49,195 nt of DNA from Actinopolyspora alba (GTDB lineage: Bacteria > Actinomycetota > Actinomycetes > Mycobacteriales > Pseudonocardiaceae), in the NCBI RefSeq assembly GCF_900112765.1, contig NZ_FOMZ01000004.1:1-49195 (forward strand), in the 5' to 3' direction. The translations under genes were made by a program, and so were the position numbers. Below, in pieces: positions 17,004 through 29,545 of the stretch (its first letter is position 1; every line of letters starts with the position of its first letter). The notes under the pieces were generated by a model that saw only the letters and a program-made list of their open reading frames with translations, did not search any database and was not told where the DNA came from.

Positions 17004-18125
17004 ATGAAGATCCGTCTGGAACGTGACGGTCTCGCCGATGCTGTCGCCTGGGTCGCTCGTAGCCTGCCCTCACGCCCGCCGGTACCGGTGCTGGGTGGGA
17101 TGCTGCTGGATGCCGACGAGGGCAAGCTGACCATCTCCGGTTTCGACTACGAGGTCTCGGCGCAGGTCGGTGTGGACGCCGAGGTGGAGACCGGTGGCAG
17201 GACGCTGGTATCCGGCAGGCTGCTCGCCGACATCACCAAGGCGCTGCCGCAGCGCCCAGTCGAGATCACCGTCGACGGCTCCCGGGTGAGCATCACCTGC
17301 GGCAGCTCCCGCTTCAGCCTCCCCACCATGCCCGTGGAGGACTACCCACAGCTGCCGCGGATGCCCGAACTCGCCGGTTCCGTGCAGGGCGACTCGTTCA
17401 GCTCGGCGGTGGCCCAGGTCGCCGTGGCCGCGGGCAAGGACGAGACGCTGCCCATGCTCACCGGCGTGCGGATCGAGATCAACAACGATCAGCTGACCCT
17501 GGTCGCCACCGACCGGTTCCGGCTCGCGATGCGCGAGCTCACCTGGCAACCCACCGAGTCCGTCGAGGACACCGAGGTGCTGGTTCCCGCACGCACCCTG
17601 TCCGAGTCGGCCAAGACGCTGGGCGGCGCGGGCACCACCGTGGAACTCTCGCTGGCCTCCTCCGACGGGCTGCTCGGCCTGTCCGGAACCACCCGCCGCA
17701 GCACGACCAGGCTGCTGGACGCCGAGTTCCCGCCCTACCGCAAGCTGCTGCCCGACGAGTACTCCACCTCCGCCGTGGTCGACGTGGGGACGCTCGCCGA
17801 CGCGATCAAGCGTGTCTCGCTGGTCGCCGAGCGCGGCACCCAGGTGCGGTTGGAGTTCTCCGAGAACGCGCTGCGCCTGACCGCGGGCGGTGACGACGAG
17901 GGAAGCGCCGAGGAGGAACTCCCGGTCGAGTTCGAGGGCGAGCCGCTGACCATCGCTTTCAACCCGAGCTACCTGCAGGACGGGTTGTCCGCGCTCAAGG
18001 CGGACCGGGCCCGCATGCTCTTCACGACTTCCAGCCGTCCCGCCGTGATCAAACCGGCGGGTGAGGACGGCGAGGTGCTTCCCGGGTATTTGTACCTGCT
18101 CATGCCGGTTCGGATGCCGGGCTGA
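17004..18125 (+). CDS. dnaN: DNA polymerase III sliding clamp (beta subunit)
   Basis: 373 residues; ATG preceded by GAAAGGA. The three repeated clamp folds are recognisable: [21 protein letters not shown] with [12 protein letters not shown], then [27 protein letters not shown] with [14 protein letters not shown], and the third domain ending with [12 protein letters not shown]. The ring clamps DNA and tethers polymerase III and other replication and repair factors. It follows oriC and precedes gnd and recF on the same strand. Confidence 0.97.
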   Translation: MKIRLERDGLADAVAWVARSLPSRPPVPVLGGMLLDADEGKLTISGFDYEVSAQVGVDAEVETGGRTLVSGRLLADITKALPQRPVEITVDGSRVSITCGSSRFSLPTMPVEDYPQLPRMPELAGSVQGDSFSSAVAQVAVAAGKDETLPMLTGVRIEINNDQLTLVATDRFRLAMRELTWQPTESVEDTEVLVPARTLSESAKTLGGAGTTVELSLASSDGLLGLSGTTRRSTTRLLDAEFPPYRKLLPDEYSTSAVVDVGTLADAIKRVSLVAERGTQVRLEFSENALRLTAGGDDEGSAEEELPVEFEGEPLTIAFNPSYLQDGLSALKADRARMLFTTSSRPAVIKPAGEDGEVLPGYLYLLMPVRMPG

Positions 18126-18246
18126 AAACGCAGCACGTTCACGCGGCCCAACGCGGTGCGACGTCGGCTGCGACGACGTTGCTGTGACCCCGCCCCGGTG
18201 TGATCCGCCGGGGCGAGGCCAGCGAAGTGTGTGAAAGGGAGTTTCG

Positions 18247-19137
18247 GTGCAACTGGGTCTGGTCGGTCTCGGCAAGATGGGCTACAACATGCGCGAGCGG
18301 CTGCGCGCGGACGGCCACGAGGTCGTGGGCTACGACCGTGACCAGCAGGTCGCCGACGCGTCCTCGATCACCGCCATGGTGGCCGAGCTCACCGCGCCGC
18401 GCACCGTGTGGGTCATGGTTCCGCACGGCGAGCCAACCAGCAGCACCGTCCGGGAGCTCGCCGGACTGCTCGAACCGGGCGATCTCGTGATCGAGGGCGG
18501 CAACTCGCGCTACACCGACGACCGGGACAACGCGGCGTTGCTGGCCGAGTCCGGAATCTCCTACGTCGATGTGGGCGTTTCCGGCGGAGTCTGGGGTGCC
18601 GACAACGGCTACGGCTTGATGGCGGGTGGCGAGACCGCCGACGTGCAACGCGCAATGCCGATCTTCGACACGCTGCGCCCCGCCGGTGAGCGGGCCAAGG
18701 GCTTCGTGCACGCGGGCCCGGTCGGTGCGGGCCACTACGCCAAGATGGTGCACAACGGCATCGAGTACGGCCTGATGCAGGCGTACGCCGAGGGCTTCGA
18801 ACTGCTCGCCGCATCGGACCTGGTCACCGATGTCGCGGGCACGATCAAGGCCTGGAGCCACGGTACCGTGGTGCGTTCCTGGCTGCTGGACCTGCTGGTC
18901 CGCGCCATGGAGCAGGATCCGGAGCTGGAACAGTTGCAGGGCTATGTCACCGACTCCGGTGAGGGCCGCTGGACCGTCGAGGAATCCATCAACCACGCGG
19001 TACCCACCCCGGCGATCACCGCCGCGCTGTTCGCCAGGTTCGCTTCCCGGCAGGACGACTCACCCGCCATGAAGGCGGTGGCCGCGTTGCGCAACCAGTT
19101 CGGCGGTCACGCGGTGCAGTCCAGCGACGGCGAGTGA
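18247..19137 (+). CDS. gnd: 6-phosphogluconate dehydrogenase, decarboxylating (short GndA type)
   Basis: 296 residues from a GTG with AAAGGGAG upstream. It catalyses 6-phosphogluconate to ribulose 5-phosphate plus CO2, giving NAD(P)H, in the pentose phosphate pathway. The Rossmann motif GLVGLGKMGYNM is at the N-terminus; catalytic-region motifs are GGNSRYTDD, DVGVSGGVWGADNGYGLMAGG and GAGHYAKMVHNGIEYGLMQAYAEGF. The short length marks the actinobacterial/NAD-linked class, not the 470-residue enteric form. Its place between dnaN and recF is common in Streptomyces and Pseudonocardiales. Confidence 0.94.
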   Translation: MQLGLVGLGKMGYNMRERLRADGHEVVGYDRDQQVADASSITAMVAELTAPRTVWVMVPHGEPTSSTVRELAGLLEPGDLVIEGGNSRYTDDRDNAALLAESGISYVDVGVSGGVWGADNGYGLMAGGETADVQRAMPIFDTLRPAGERAKGFVHAGPVGAGHYAKMVHNGIEYGLMQAYAEGFELLAASDLVTDVAGTIKAWSHGTVVRSWLLDLLVRAMEQDPELEQLQGYVTDSGEGRWTVEESINHAVPTPAITAALFARFASRQDDSPAMKAVAALRNQFGGHAVQSSDGE

Positions 19138-19209
19138 GCCGCTGGTGGTGGCCGCGCCGCTGTCACCACGTCCCCACCCGGTTCGTGCCTCCTCGCCCCT
19201 AGGACCGTC

Positions 19210-20385
19210 GTGTACGTACGCCACCTGCAACTCACCGATTTCCGGTCCTGGCAGCACGTGGACCTTCCGCTGGACGCCGGGCCGACGGCGCTGGTCGGCG
19301 CCAACGGTCAGGGCAAGACGAACCTGGTCGAGGCGCTCGGCTACGTGGCCACCCTCGGTTCGCACCGCGTGCCCAACGACGCCCCGCTGATCAGGCACGG
19401 TGCCCAGCGCGCGGTGGTGCGTGCGGCAGTGGTGAACCAGGACAGGGAACTGCTCGTCGAACTGGAGATCGCCCCGGGGCGGGCCAATCGCGCGCGGATC
19501 AACCGCGGCTCGGCCACGAAACCGCGCGACGTCCTCGGCATCCTGCGCACCGTGCTGTTCGCCCCGGAGGACCTGGCGCTGGTGCGGGGTGACCCAGGTC
19601 AGCGGCGGGATTTCCTGGACGAGCTGCTGGTGGCCCGATCCCCGCGCTACGCCGGGGTGCGTTCCGACTACGAGAAGGTGCTCAAGCAGCGCAGCGCACT
19701 GCTGAAGTCGGCGGGCGCGGCGCGCGGCGCCGATCCGGCCGACCTGCGCACCCTCGAGGTCTGGGACGGTCACCTCGCCAAGTACGGCGCCGATCTCCTG
19801 GCGGGCAGGTTGGACCTGGTCGCCGACCTGATGCCGCACGTCACGCGTTGCTACGCCGAGGTCGCCGCTGACGGGTCGCAACCGGAGGAGGGGCCCGCGT
19901 CCCGGGTGGCCGAGCTGGCCTACCGCGGCAGCGTGCCGGGGCTGCCCGAGGACTACGGCACCCCGCACGGCACACGGGCCGATCCCGTCACGATCGAGTC
20001 CGCCCTGCTGACGCGGCTCGGCGAGTCCAGGCAGCAGGAGCTGGAGCGCGGTGTGTCGCTGTCGGGGCCGCACCGCGACGACCTGGAGCTGGTGCTGGGG
20101 CAGGCTCCGGCCAAGGGGTATGCCAGTCACGGCGAGTCCTGGTCGTTCGCGCTCGCGTTGCGACTGGCCTCGTATCACCTACTGTCCGAGGATGGTGCCG
20201 AACCCGTGCTGCTCCTGGACGACGTCTTCGCGGAGCTGGACGCGCGGCGCCGCGCCCGGTTGGCCCGGTCGGTGGCCGGGGCGGAACAGGTACTGGTGAC
20301 CGCGGCCGTGGCAGAGGACGTTCCCGCCGAACTGTCGGGGGTTCGGTTCGACGTGCGCGAGGGGGAGGTGCGGCGTGCCGAATGA
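19210..20385 (+). CDS. recF: DNA replication and repair protein RecF
   Basis: 391 residues, GTG start. RecF is an SMC-like ATPase that guides RecA loading at single-strand gaps. Visible are [20 protein letters not shown], Walker [15 protein letters not shown] (about residues 29-42), the [13 protein letters not shown] signature region, [15 protein letters not shown] and Walker [21 protein letters not shown]. The downstream dciA gene starts inside the last 11 bases, so the two are cotranslated. Confidence 0.96.
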   Translation: MYVRHLQLTDFRSWQHVDLPLDAGPTALVGANGQGKTNLVEALGYVATLGSHRVPNDAPLIRHGAQRAVVRAAVVNQDRELLVELEIAPGRANRARINRGSATKPRDVLGILRTVLFAPEDLALVRGDPGQRRDFLDELLVARSPRYAGVRSDYEKVLKQRSALLKSAGAARGADPADLRTLEVWDGHLAKYGADLLAGRLDLVADLMPHVTRCYAEVAADGSQPEEGPASRVAELAYRGSVPGLPEDYGTPHGTRADPVTIESALLTRLGESRQQELERGVSLSGPHRDDLELVLGQAPAKGYASHGESWSFALALRLASYHLLSEDGAEPVLLLDDVFAELDARRRARLARSVAGAEQVLVTAAVAEDVPAELSGVRFDVREGEVRRAE

Positions 20386-21124
20386 GTTCGGAGGACGCCC
20401 CAGGTCCGCGGCCGAGCGCGACGCGTTGTTCGCGTCCTGGCGTCCGGCACGACCGGCCCCGGGCGGGGCCCCCGCCTCACCCGGCGGTGCCGACTCGGAG
20501 CACGGGGTCACGGTTGGGGATCGAACTGTGGACAGTGTGGACAACTCGAAGGGTGCGTCGAGCTCCCGCGACACCACATCTGCCGATCGTCGGGCCACGG
20601 GACCCGAACCGGTTGGGGCGGCGGGTGAGCGAACGACGGGTTCGGACCTGGCCCGCGCGGCGTTGCAGGCGGCACGCGAGAAGTCCAAAGCACGCCCCCG
20701 TGGCCGGGGCGCACGCCCGACCGGCCGCACTCGGCGCAGCCGTGGTTGGTCCGGCCCCGACGCCGACGACCGGGATCCGCAAGAGCTGGGGCGGCTCCTC
20801 CGGCGGGTCGTCGACGCCAGGGGATGGTCCGAGCGGTTGACCGGCGGCCAGTTGTTCGGGCGCTGGGCGGAACTCGTGGGGGAGGAGATCGCGGCGCACA
20901 GCGAACCGGTCGAGCTGAGCGAGGGGGTGCTCACGCTGCGGGCGGAGTCCACGGCGTGGGCCACCGAGCTGCGGTTGTTGCAGCGCCAGCTCGTGCAGCG
21001 GATCGCGGACGGCCTCGGCAGCCGGGTGGTGCGGCGGATCAAGGTGTCCGGTCCGGCGGCGCCCAGCTGGCGGCACGGGCCCCGGCACATCTCCGGGAGG
21101 GGACCGCGCGACACCTACGGGTGA
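20375..21124 (+). CDS. dciA: DciA-type helicase-associated protein (DUF721)
   Basis: 249 residues from a GTG overlapping the recF stop by 11 bases. DciA is the ancestral DnaB helicase-loading factor of bacteria without DnaC or DnaI. The DUF721 domain fills the C-terminal half ([59 protein letters not shown]), followed by a basic tail. The N-terminal 125 residues are disordered, Ser/Gly/Arg-rich. Two abutting DnaA-box-like nonamers (20527-20544) lie in the part encoding the disordered region. Confidence 0.9.
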   Translation: MPNEFGGRPRSAAERDALFASWRPARPAPGGAPASPGGADSEHGVTVGDRTVDSVDNSKGASSSRDTTSADRRATGPEPVGAAGERTTGSDLARAALQAAREKSKARPRGRGARPTGRTRRSRGWSGPDADDRDPQELGRLLRRVVDARGWSERLTGGQLFGRWAELVGEEIAAHSEPVELSEGVLTLRAESTAWATELRLLQRQLVQRIADGLGSRVVRRIKVSGPAAPSWRHGPRHISGRGPRDTYG

Positions 21125-23599
<2,475 letters not shown>

Positions 23600-23717
23600 T
23601 CGGCGCCCGCGCCGAATCCCCACGACCCCGCGAGATCGCCCGGCGTGGCCGTGGCCGCGTACCTGACGGGGCCACCGGGCGAACCGCGACCGCCAACCCA
23701 GCGAAGAGAAGGACGGT

Positions 23718-26700
23718 ATGACCGAGACCTTGCCCCCGGAGGGTGGCCGAGTCGAACCGGTCGATCTCCAGCAGGAGATGCAGAACTCCTACATCGACTA
23801 CGCCATGAGCGTCATCGTGGCGCGGGCGCTGCCCGACGTGCGCGACGGGCTCAAACCGGTGCACCGCAGGGTGCTGTACGCGATGTACGACTCCGGGTTC
23901 CGGCCCGACCGCTCCTACGTGAAGTGCTCCCGCGTGGTCGGCGACGTGATGGGTAACTACCACCCGCACGGCGACTCCGCGATCTACGACACCCTGGTGC
24001 GGATGGCCCAGCCGTGGTCGATGCGCAACGTGCTCATCGACGGCCAGGGCAACTTCGGCTCGCCCGGCAACGATCCGGCCGCCGCCATGCGCTACTGCGT
24101 AACCGGTGACACCCTGGTGAAACTGGCCGACGGTTCGTCGGCGCGCATCGGCGACATCGTGCCGGACGCGCGGCCGAACAGCGACAACGACATCGATCTC
24201 AAGGTGCTCGGACGTTCCGGCGATCCGGTACGTGCCGAGAAGCTCTTCCACTCGGGTGAGCACCCGACTCTCAGGCTGCGCACCAAGGGCGGCTACGAGC
24301 TGACCGGAACGTACAACCATCCGGTGCTGTGCCTTACGAAGGTGCTCGGCGTTCCGACCCTGCTGTGGAAGCTGCTGGAGGAGATCGGCCCCGGCGACCA
24401 CGTCGTCATGCAGCGGAGCGAACTTTCGCAGGGTGAGGACGACCACGTGCCGTACGTCGCCGACTACATCAGGGAGCGTGGCGCCGAACGCTGGACGGAG
24501 CGCGACTGGCTGCGGCGGCACAACGTGGACCGCATCGAGCGCTGGGAAACGGATCGTGCCGAGATCACGAGCCGGATCACCGACCCCGAGGTTCTCGACG
24601 TTGTCGAACCCCTGGTGGACGGCAGGTTCTACTACGCCGAGGTCGAATCGGTCACCGACGTCGGACCCCAGCCGGTCTACAGCCTCCGGGTGGACAGTGA
24701 CGATCACTCCTTCGTCACCAACGGGTTCGTCAGTCACAACACCGAATCCCGGCTGGCGCCGCTGGCGATGAGCATGCTGGCCGAGATCGAAGAGGACACC
24801 GTCGAGTTCTCGGACAACTACGACGGTCGCACGCAGGAGCCGGACGTCCTGCCCTCGCGCATCCCCAACCTGCTGGTCAACGGCGGTGGCGGCATCGCGG
24901 TGGGGATGGCGACCAACATCCCGCCGCACAACCTCCGCGAGGTCGCCGACGGCGTGGTCTGGGCGCTGGACAACCCCGAGGCCACCGACGACGAGCTGCT
25001 CGAAGCCATGATCGAGCGCATCAAGGGGCCGGACTTCCCGACCCACGCGATGATCATGGGCACCAACGCGATCGCCGACGCCTACCGCACGGGCCGCGGC
25101 TCGCTCCGGATGCGCGCGGTGGTCGACGTGGAGGAGGACGCCAAGGGGCGCACCTCGCTGGTGGTCACCGAGCTTCCGTACCAGGTCAACCCGGACAACC
25201 TGATCGAGAACATCGCCACGATGCATCGTGAGGGCAAGATCTCGGGGATCACCGACATCGCCGACGAGTCCAACAGTCGGCGCGGGATGCGCATCGTGGT
25301 CACGCTCAAGCGGGACGCGATCCCCAAGGTCGTGCTCAACAACCTCTACAAGCACACCCAGCTGCAGACCACCTTCGGCGTCAACATGCTGGCGCTGGTC
25401 GACGGCGTGCCCCGCACCCTGCGGCTGGACCAGGTGATCCGCTACTACGTGCGGCACCAGATCGACGTGATCGTGCGGCGCACCAGGCACCGCCTGCAGC
25501 GCGCCGAACGGCGTGCCCACATCCTGCGCGGGTTGACGCTGGCGCTGGACCAGTTGGACGCGGTCATCAACCTGATCCGCGGTTCGTCGACCGTGGACGA
25601 CGCCCGTTCCGGGCTGATCGAGCTGCTCGGCATCGACGAGGACCAGGCCACCGCGATCCTGGACATGCAGCTGCGCAAGCTGGCCGCGCTGGAGCGGCAG
25701 AAGCTGCTGGACGAGCTGGCCGAGATCGAGGCGCAGATCGCCGATCTCAACGACATCCTGGTCAAGCCGGAGCGGCAGCGCCTGATCGTGCGCGACGAGC
25801 TGATGGAGATCGTGCACAAGCACGGCGAGGAGCGGCGCACCAGGATCGTCCCGTACGAGGGCGAGGTTTCCATGGAGGACCTCATCGCGGACGAGGACGT
25901 GGTGGTGACCATCACCCGAACCGGTTACGCCAAGCGGACCCGGACCGATCTCTACCGGGCCCAGAAGCGCGGTGGCAAGGGTGTGCAGGGCGCCGCGCTG
26001 AAGCAGGACGACATCGTCTCGCACTTCTTCGTGTGCTCCACGCACGACTGGATCCTGTTCTTCACCAACAAGGGGCGGGTCTACCGTGCCAAGGCCTACG
26101 AGCTGCCGGAGGCGAACCGCACCGCCCGCGGCCAGCACGTGGCGAACCTGCTCGCGTTCCAGCCGGACGAGCACATCGCCCAGGTGATGCAGATCAAGGA
26201 CTACACCGTCTCCCCGTACCTGGTGCTGGCCACCAAGAACGGGCTGGTCAAGAAGTCCAAGCTCACCGACTTCGACTCCAACCGCTCCGGTGGGCTGATC
26301 GGCGTCAACCTCAAGGACGGCGACGAGCTGGTCGGTGCCGTGCTCTGCTCGCCGGAGGACGACCTGCTGCTGGTCTCGGCCGAGGGGCAGTCCATCCGAT
26401 TCAACGCCAGTGACGAGGTGCTGCGTCCGATGGGACGTGCCACCTCCGGCGTGTTGGGGATGCGGTTCAACTCCGGTGACGAGCTGTTGGCCATGGGCGT
26501 CTGCCACGAGGACCGTTACGTGCTGGTCGCGACCCAGGGCGGGTACGCCAAACGCACGCCCATCGACGAGTACCCGGTGCAGGGACGCGGCGGCAAGGGC
26601 GTGTTGACCATTCAGCACGACCAGAAACGTGGCAGGCTAGTGGCAGCGCTCATCGCCGAACTGGAGGATGAGCTCTACGCGATCACCTCCACGGGCGGGG

Positions 26701-26858
26701 TCATTCGCACCACCGCCAAGGAGGTGCGCAAGGCCGGTAGGCAGACGAAGGGGGTGCGCCTGATGGATCTGGGTGAGGGGAACTCGCTGGTGGCCATCGC
26801 GCGCAACGCCGATGAAGCCGCCGATCCGGACGCAGCCGGCCCGGAGCAACGAAAGTAG
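23718..26858 (+). CDS. gyrA: DNA gyrase subunit A interrupted by a mini-intein
   Basis: The precursor is 1,046 residues; removing the intein (residues 127-341) leaves an 831-residue GyrA of normal size. The N-terminal breakage-reunion domain holds [10 protein letters not shown] with Ser87 and Asp91 at the main quinolone-resistance positions (susceptible-type residues), then [17 protein letters not shown], where Tyr126 is the DNA-linking catalytic residue. The intein follows directly and the sequence resumes [13 protein letters not shown]. The C-terminal beta-pinwheel carries a GyrA-box (QKRGGKG) and a second box (QGRGGKG). The mature protein requires protein splicing, because the insert splits the active-site RYTES segment. 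Confidence 0.97.
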   Translation: MTETLPPEGGRVEPVDLQQEMQNSYIDYAMSVIVARALPDVRDGLKPVHRRVLYAMYDSGFRPDRSYVKCSRVVGDVMGNYHPHGDSAIYDTLVRMAQPWSMRNVLIDGQGNFGSPGNDPAAAMRYCVTGDTLVKLADGSSARIGDIVPDARPNSDNDIDLKVLGRSGDPVRAEKLFHSGEHPTLRLRTKGGYELTGTYNHPVLCLTKVLGVPTLLWKLLEEIGPGDHVVMQRSELSQGEDDHVPYVADYIRERGAERWTERDWLRRHNVDRIERWETDRAEITSRITDPEVLDVVEPLVDGRFYYAEVESVTDVGPQPVYSLRVDSDDHSFVTNGFVSHNTESRLAPLAMSMLAEIEEDTVEFSDNYDGRTQEPDVLPSRIPNLLVNGGGGIAVGMATNIPPHNLREVADGVVWALDNPEATDDELLEAMIERIKGPDFPTHAMIMGTNAIADAYRTGRGSLRMRAVVDVEEDAKGRTSLVVTELPYQVNPDNLIENIATMHREGKISGITDIADESNSRRGMRIVVTLKRDAIPKVVLNNLYKHTQLQTTFGVNMLALVDGVPRTLRLDQVIRYYVRHQIDVIVRRTRHRLQRAERRAHILRGLTLALDQLDAVINLIRGSSTVDDARSGLIELLGIDEDQATAILDMQLRKLAALERQKLLDELAEIEAQIADLNDILVKPERQRLIVRDELMEIVHKHGEERRTRIVPYEGEVSMEDLIADEDVVVTITRTGYAKRTRTDLYRAQKRGGKGVQGAALKQDDIVSHFFVCSTHDWILFFTNKGRVYRAKAYELPEANRTARGQHVANLLAFQPDEHIAQVMQIKDYTVSPYLVLATKNGLVKKSKLTDFDSNRSGGLIGVNLKDGDELVGAVLCSPEDDLLLVSAEGQSIRFNASDEVLRPMGRATSGVLGMRFNSGDELLAMGVCHEDRYVLVATQGGYAKRTPIDEYPVQGRGGKGVLTIQHDQKRGRLVAALIAELEDELYAITSTGGVIRTTAKEVRKAGRQTKGVRLMDLGEGNSLVAIARNADEAADPDAAGPEQRK
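24096..24740 (+). mobile_element. GyrA mini-intein, 215 residues, no homing endonuclease
   Basis: An in-frame insert starting with Cys and ending His-Asn, followed by Thr as the +1 nucleophile. Splicing block A is [20 protein letters not shown] (intein residues 1-20); block B is [10 protein letters not shown] (71-80) with the conserved His; the C-terminal blocks F and G are [18 protein letters not shown] then VSHN (194-215). Mycobacterial GyrA inteins at this same site are about 420 residues with a LAGLIDADG endonuclease; here there is no LAGLIDADG motif and only about 70 residues between the splicing halves, a collapsed form. All residues needed for standard class 1 splicing appear present. 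Confidence 0.95.
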
Positions 26859-26909
26859 GCGCGGGGCACCCCGCGTGGTAGGCAGCCGACGATCAGTGAA
26901 GGATCGCTC

Positions 26910-27806
26910 GTGACATCTTCGGACAAGCCGCAGGAATCGGAGTCCCGTTCAACCGGCGAGCAGGAAACGACCTCGACCACTACGACGGCGGAGGCGACCA
27001 CCTCGGTTTCCGAGGGGATGTCCACGGACGCTGCCGAGAGCGGTGGGGATTCGCACGGTTCGGCCGGTGGCGCGAAGGGCTCCCGCAGTGAGGCCGACGG
27101 CTCCGGGGGCACTCCTCCCTGGCAGCGAGTGGGTGGCTCGATGAGCACTTCCGCCGCCTCGGCGGACACCTCCTCGGGCGCCGCGGAGGTTTCGGACGAC
27201 TCGGACGGGCATCGTGACGCGGACTCGGGGGCGGGATACGAGGAGGAGGAAACGCACCGGATTCCGCATCCCGCGGGTTCGGCCTCCCAGTCCGCCGGTT
27301 CCCAGTCCGCCGGTTCGCAGTCCGCCGGGGACTCCACCGGTGACGGTGCCGCGGAATCGGCCCGCGCGGGGATCTCGCTGGGCATGGGGGGTGGCGCTCG
27401 CGGTGGGGCGGCCACCCAGGGTGCGCCGCGTCGGCCGAGTCGTGGCCCCCGGCGGGCGAGCCTGCAGATCCGGCGGGTGGATCCGTGGTCGGTGCTCAAG
27501 CTGGCACTCATGCTCAGCGTCACGCTGTTCTTCGTGTGGTTGATCGCCGTGGCGGTGCTGTACGGGGTGCTCGGCGGGATGGGGGTCTGGGAGCAGCTCA
27601 ACGGGACGTTCAGCGAGCTGACCCAGCCCGAGAACTCGTTGAGCCAGCCGTTGATCAGCCCGGTGCGGGTGTTCGCGGTGGCCTCGATGATCGGTGCGGT
27701 CAACATCGTGCTGTTCACCGCCCTGGCCACCGTTGCCGGGTTCATCTACAACGTGGCGGCGGACTTCGTCGGTGGGGTCGAGGTGACCCTTTCCGAGCGG
27801 GAGTGA
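26910..27806 (+). CDS. DUF3566 transmembrane protein (Rv0007-like)
   Basis: 298 residues from a GTG. About 190 N-terminal residues are disordered, rich in Ser, Gly, Thr and acidic residues, with a tandem GSQSA repeat (15-base DNA unit three times near 27291-27330). The C-terminal DUF3566 domain starts at RRASLQIRRVDPWSVLKLALM and has two membrane segments (LALMLSVTLFFVWLIAVAVLYGVL and VFAVASMIGAVNIVLFTALATVAGF). It follows gyrA as in mycobacteria. The function of the family is unknown; a role at the envelope is inferred from the membrane segments only. Confidence 0.9.
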   Translation: MTSSDKPQESESRSTGEQETTSTTTTAEATTSVSEGMSTDAAESGGDSHGSAGGAKGSRSEADGSGGTPPWQRVGGSMSTSAASADTSSGAAEVSDDSDGHRDADSGAGYEEEETHRIPHPAGSASQSAGSQSAGSQSAGDSTGDGAAESARAGISLGMGGGARGGAATQGAPRRPSRGPRRASLQIRRVDPWSVLKLALMLSVTLFFVWLIAVAVLYGVLGGMGVWEQLNGTFSELTQPENSLSQPLISPVRVFAVASMIGAVNIVLFTALATVAGFIYNVAADFVGGVEVTLSERE

Positions 27807-27901
27807 GGTTTCGCTTGACTCCCGGTTCCCCGGTTGACCTGGGGTTCCGGGAGTCCGCTCCGGGGGCGGTCGTCACTCGGGGCGGTGAAGGGGACCCCCC
27901 T

Positions 27902-27931
27902 TTGGAAGACGATCGCGTGGGTGTGTAGTAT
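27902..27931 (+). promoter_or_regulatory. Probable promoter of tRNA-Ile
   Basis: TTGGAA (27902-27907) and TAGTAT (27926-27931) are separated by 18 bases; a start point near 27938 would leave a short leader before the mature tRNA end at 27947. Confidence 0.55.
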
Positions 27932-27946
27932 CTATAACCGCACGCA

Positions 27947-28020
27947 GGGCCTATAGCTCAGTCGGTTAGAGCGCTTTGCTGATAACGAAGAGGTCGGAGG
28001 TTCAAGTCCTCCTAGGCCCA
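27947..28020 (+). tRNA. ileT: tRNA-Ile (anticodon GAT)
   Basis: A 74-base cloverleaf. The acceptor stem GGGCCTA pairs with TAGGCCC, the D arm is AGCTCAGTCGGTTAGAGC, the anticodon loop CTGATAA carries GAT, and the T arm is GGAGGTTCAAGTCCTCC. CCA is not encoded. Its place after gyrA is the same as in mycobacteria. Confidence 0.97.
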
Positions 28021-28028
28021 CGTGACAC

Positions 28029-28061
28029 GTGCCGCCGCTGCGATTATCGCGGCGGCGGCAC
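28029..28061 (+). terminator. Long GC-rich hairpin after tRNA-Ile
   Basis: GTGCCGCCGC (28029-28038) pairs with GCGGCGGCAC (28052-28061); a T-G wobble and an inner GCGA / TCGC extend it to about 15 pairs with loop TTA. It can end the tRNA transcript or form the leader of the next small gene. No T run follows. Confidence 0.6.
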
Positions 28062-28086
28062 ACGTTCGTAGTAGGAGGCGTCCGAA

Positions 28087-28203
28087 GTGAAGAAGCTGCT
28101 CGTTCTCGCTGCTGTTGCCGGTGCCGTCCTGTTCGTCGTGCGTCGCAAGACCGCGGCCAAGGCGGAGGCCGACCTGTGGCGTGAGGCTACCGCGGAGGTC
28201 TGA
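28087..28203 (+). CDS. DLW-39 family small protein
   Basis: 38 residues from a GTG with AGGAGG about nine bases upstream. MKKLLVLAAVAGAVLFVVRR is a hydrophobic N-terminal segment, followed by KTAAKAEADLWREATAEV, which contains the Asp-Leu-Trp that names this actinobacterial family. It is a single-pass or membrane-tethered microprotein of unknown function. It lies between tRNA-Ile and tRNA-Ala, the standard place for the family. Confidence 0.9.
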   Translation: MKKLLVLAAVAGAVLFVVRRKTAAKAEADLWREATAEV

Positions 28204-28301
28204 GCGAACCGCGGTTCGGCCGCGCTTCGGGGTGTCTCACTACGACACCACCGATCGGGCAACGTTGTCCGCGGGCCGTGGGCAGTGCTTCGGCGCTGCG
28301 A

Positions 28302-28377
28302 GGGGACGTAGCTCAATCGGCAGAGCACCGCTTTTGCAAGGCGGGGGTTAGGGGTTCGATTCCCCTCGTCTCCACCA
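28302..28377 (+). tRNA. alaT: tRNA-Ala (anticodon TGC)
   Basis: A 76-base gene including an encoded CCA end. The acceptor stem GGGGACG pairs with CGTCTCC (one G-T), the D arm is AGCTCAATCGGCAGAGC, the anticodon loop TTTGCAA carries TGC, and the T arm is AGGGGTTCGATTCCCCT. It pairs with tRNA-Ile as in mycobacteria. Confidence 0.97.
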
Positions 28378-28380
28378 ACG

Positions 28381-28412
28381 AAGGACCAGGTCATGTGGCC
28401 TGGTCCTTTTTT
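28381..28412 (+). terminator. Intrinsic terminator after tRNA-Ala
   Basis: AAGGACCAGG (28381-28390) pairs perfectly with CCTGGTCCTT (28399-28408) and is followed by a T run to 28412. It is the most canonical rho-independent terminator in the window. Confidence 0.92.
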
Positions 28413-28654
28413 CGTGTTCCGCCGTGTGATCCGTCCGGGGCACGCTCGGGACACGTCGTCGAGCGGAACTCCCCGGCAGCGGGAGCCGCTGAAACCTCGC
28501 GGTCACGTGCGTCGCGCGGTCGGTCGCGGATTCGAAAAACCCTTCGCGCCCGTTCGGGTCGCCCATTACGATCTCGAGCGGTTCCCAAGGTGGGAGCCCG
28601 AGAGGTCCGCGCGTGGCCGCCCGGCGGTTCCCGCGCCGAAAGTAGGTTTCGTCG

Positions 28655-29044
28655 ATGGCGTGTCGTATCGGTGAGCTCGTGCTCGATTGCCGCGATCCCG
28701 AGGTGCTGGCGAGGTTCTGGTGCGAGGTCCTGGACTTCGTGGAGCTCGGTCGCGAATACGCCGGGGAGGACTACGCCATCGAGATCGGGCCGCGCGAAGG
28801 GTTCGGCGGCCCGCAGCCGACGATCATCCTGCGAAGCGGGAGCGAGCCGGACCAGGGGAAATCTCGGCTGCACATCGACCTCAACCCCACTGATCGCGAT
28901 CAGAACGCCGAACTCGCACGCCTCCGCGAGCTCGGGGCACGCCCGGCCGACATCGGCCAGACCGGCGAGGAGCAGTGGACCGTCCTCGCCGACCCCGAGG
29001 GCAACGAGTTCTGCTTGCTCAAGGCCCGTCTCAACCCGCTCTGA
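28655..29044 (+). CDS. VOC / glyoxalase-like domain protein
   Basis: 129 residues. One beta-alpha-beta-beta-beta pair of the vicinal oxygen chelate fold: IGELVLDCRDPEVLARFWCEVLDF at the start, LHIDLNPTDRDQNAELARLRELGA in the middle, and WTVLADPEGNEFCLLKA at the end, typical of the Glyoxalase_6 type. Members include metal-dependent isomerases and resistance proteins; the substrate here is unknown. It stands alone, with no clear operon partner. Confidence 0.85.
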   Translation: MACRIGELVLDCRDPEVLARFWCEVLDFVELGREYAGEDYAIEIGPREGFGGPQPTIILRSGSEPDQGKSRLHIDLNPTDRDQNAELARLRELGARPADIGQTGEEQWTVLADPEGNEFCLLKARLNPL

Positions 29045-29176
29045 CAGCGCTGCGTGCCCGGCGCGGCCGTTTCTTCGTGCGGTGGGTCTCGCTGAGCTCG
29101 ACGAGATTTCACGACTGCCCGCACGGTCCCGTGCGGGGGTGTTCCGCGGCGGGACGGTTCAGCGAGGTGATGCGCG

Positions 29177-29545
29177 ATGTCCCCGGAGACCGGGCCACGG
29201 TTCCCGTGGCCGTGGTTGGTGCCGAGTCTCGTGCTCCTGGTCGGCACGAGTGCTTGGGGGACGACGGTGTGTCCCGAGCTGCCGTCCGCCACTCGCACCG
29301 GCGCGGTCAAGCGCCCCACCACCCGGGCCTCGGCGGCGCGGCAGGCAAAGGCGGTCCTGGTGCTCAACGCCGCTCTGGGAATGGCGCTGCTGCCGCTGTG
29401 TGCCGTCCAGTGGCGCACCACGCGGACGGCCGAGGTCGGCTGGTGGCCGCTCCCGGTGTTCCTCGTGCTCTTCGTCGCCGGGTTGGTGCCGCTGTTGGTC
29501 GCGGCTCGGCGGGATCGGGTGGCGAAGCGTCGAACCACCCGCTGA
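29177..29545 (+). CDS. Small membrane protein with three hydrophobic segments
   Basis: 122 residues; ATG with GAGGTG upstream. Hydrophobic segments are at about residues 9-28 (FPWPWLVPSLVLLVGTSAWG), 58-78 (AKAVLVLNAALGMALLPLCAV) and 89-110. The pattern of a first helix followed by a CPELP-type loop resembles DUF1648/SdpI-related proteins, but the match is weak. The function is not known. Confidence 0.6.
   Translation: MSPETGPRFPWPWLVPSLVLLVGTSAWGTTVCPELPSATRTGAVKRPTTRASAARQAKAVLVLNAALGMALLPLCAVQWRTTRTAEVGWWPLPVFLVLFVAGLVPLLVAARRDRVAKRRTTR

Noticed and set aside
28393-28674. 93-residue open frame before the VOC gene
   Set aside because: It begins inside the tRNA-Ala terminator, is Arg/Pro-rich without a domain, and overlaps the VOC start.
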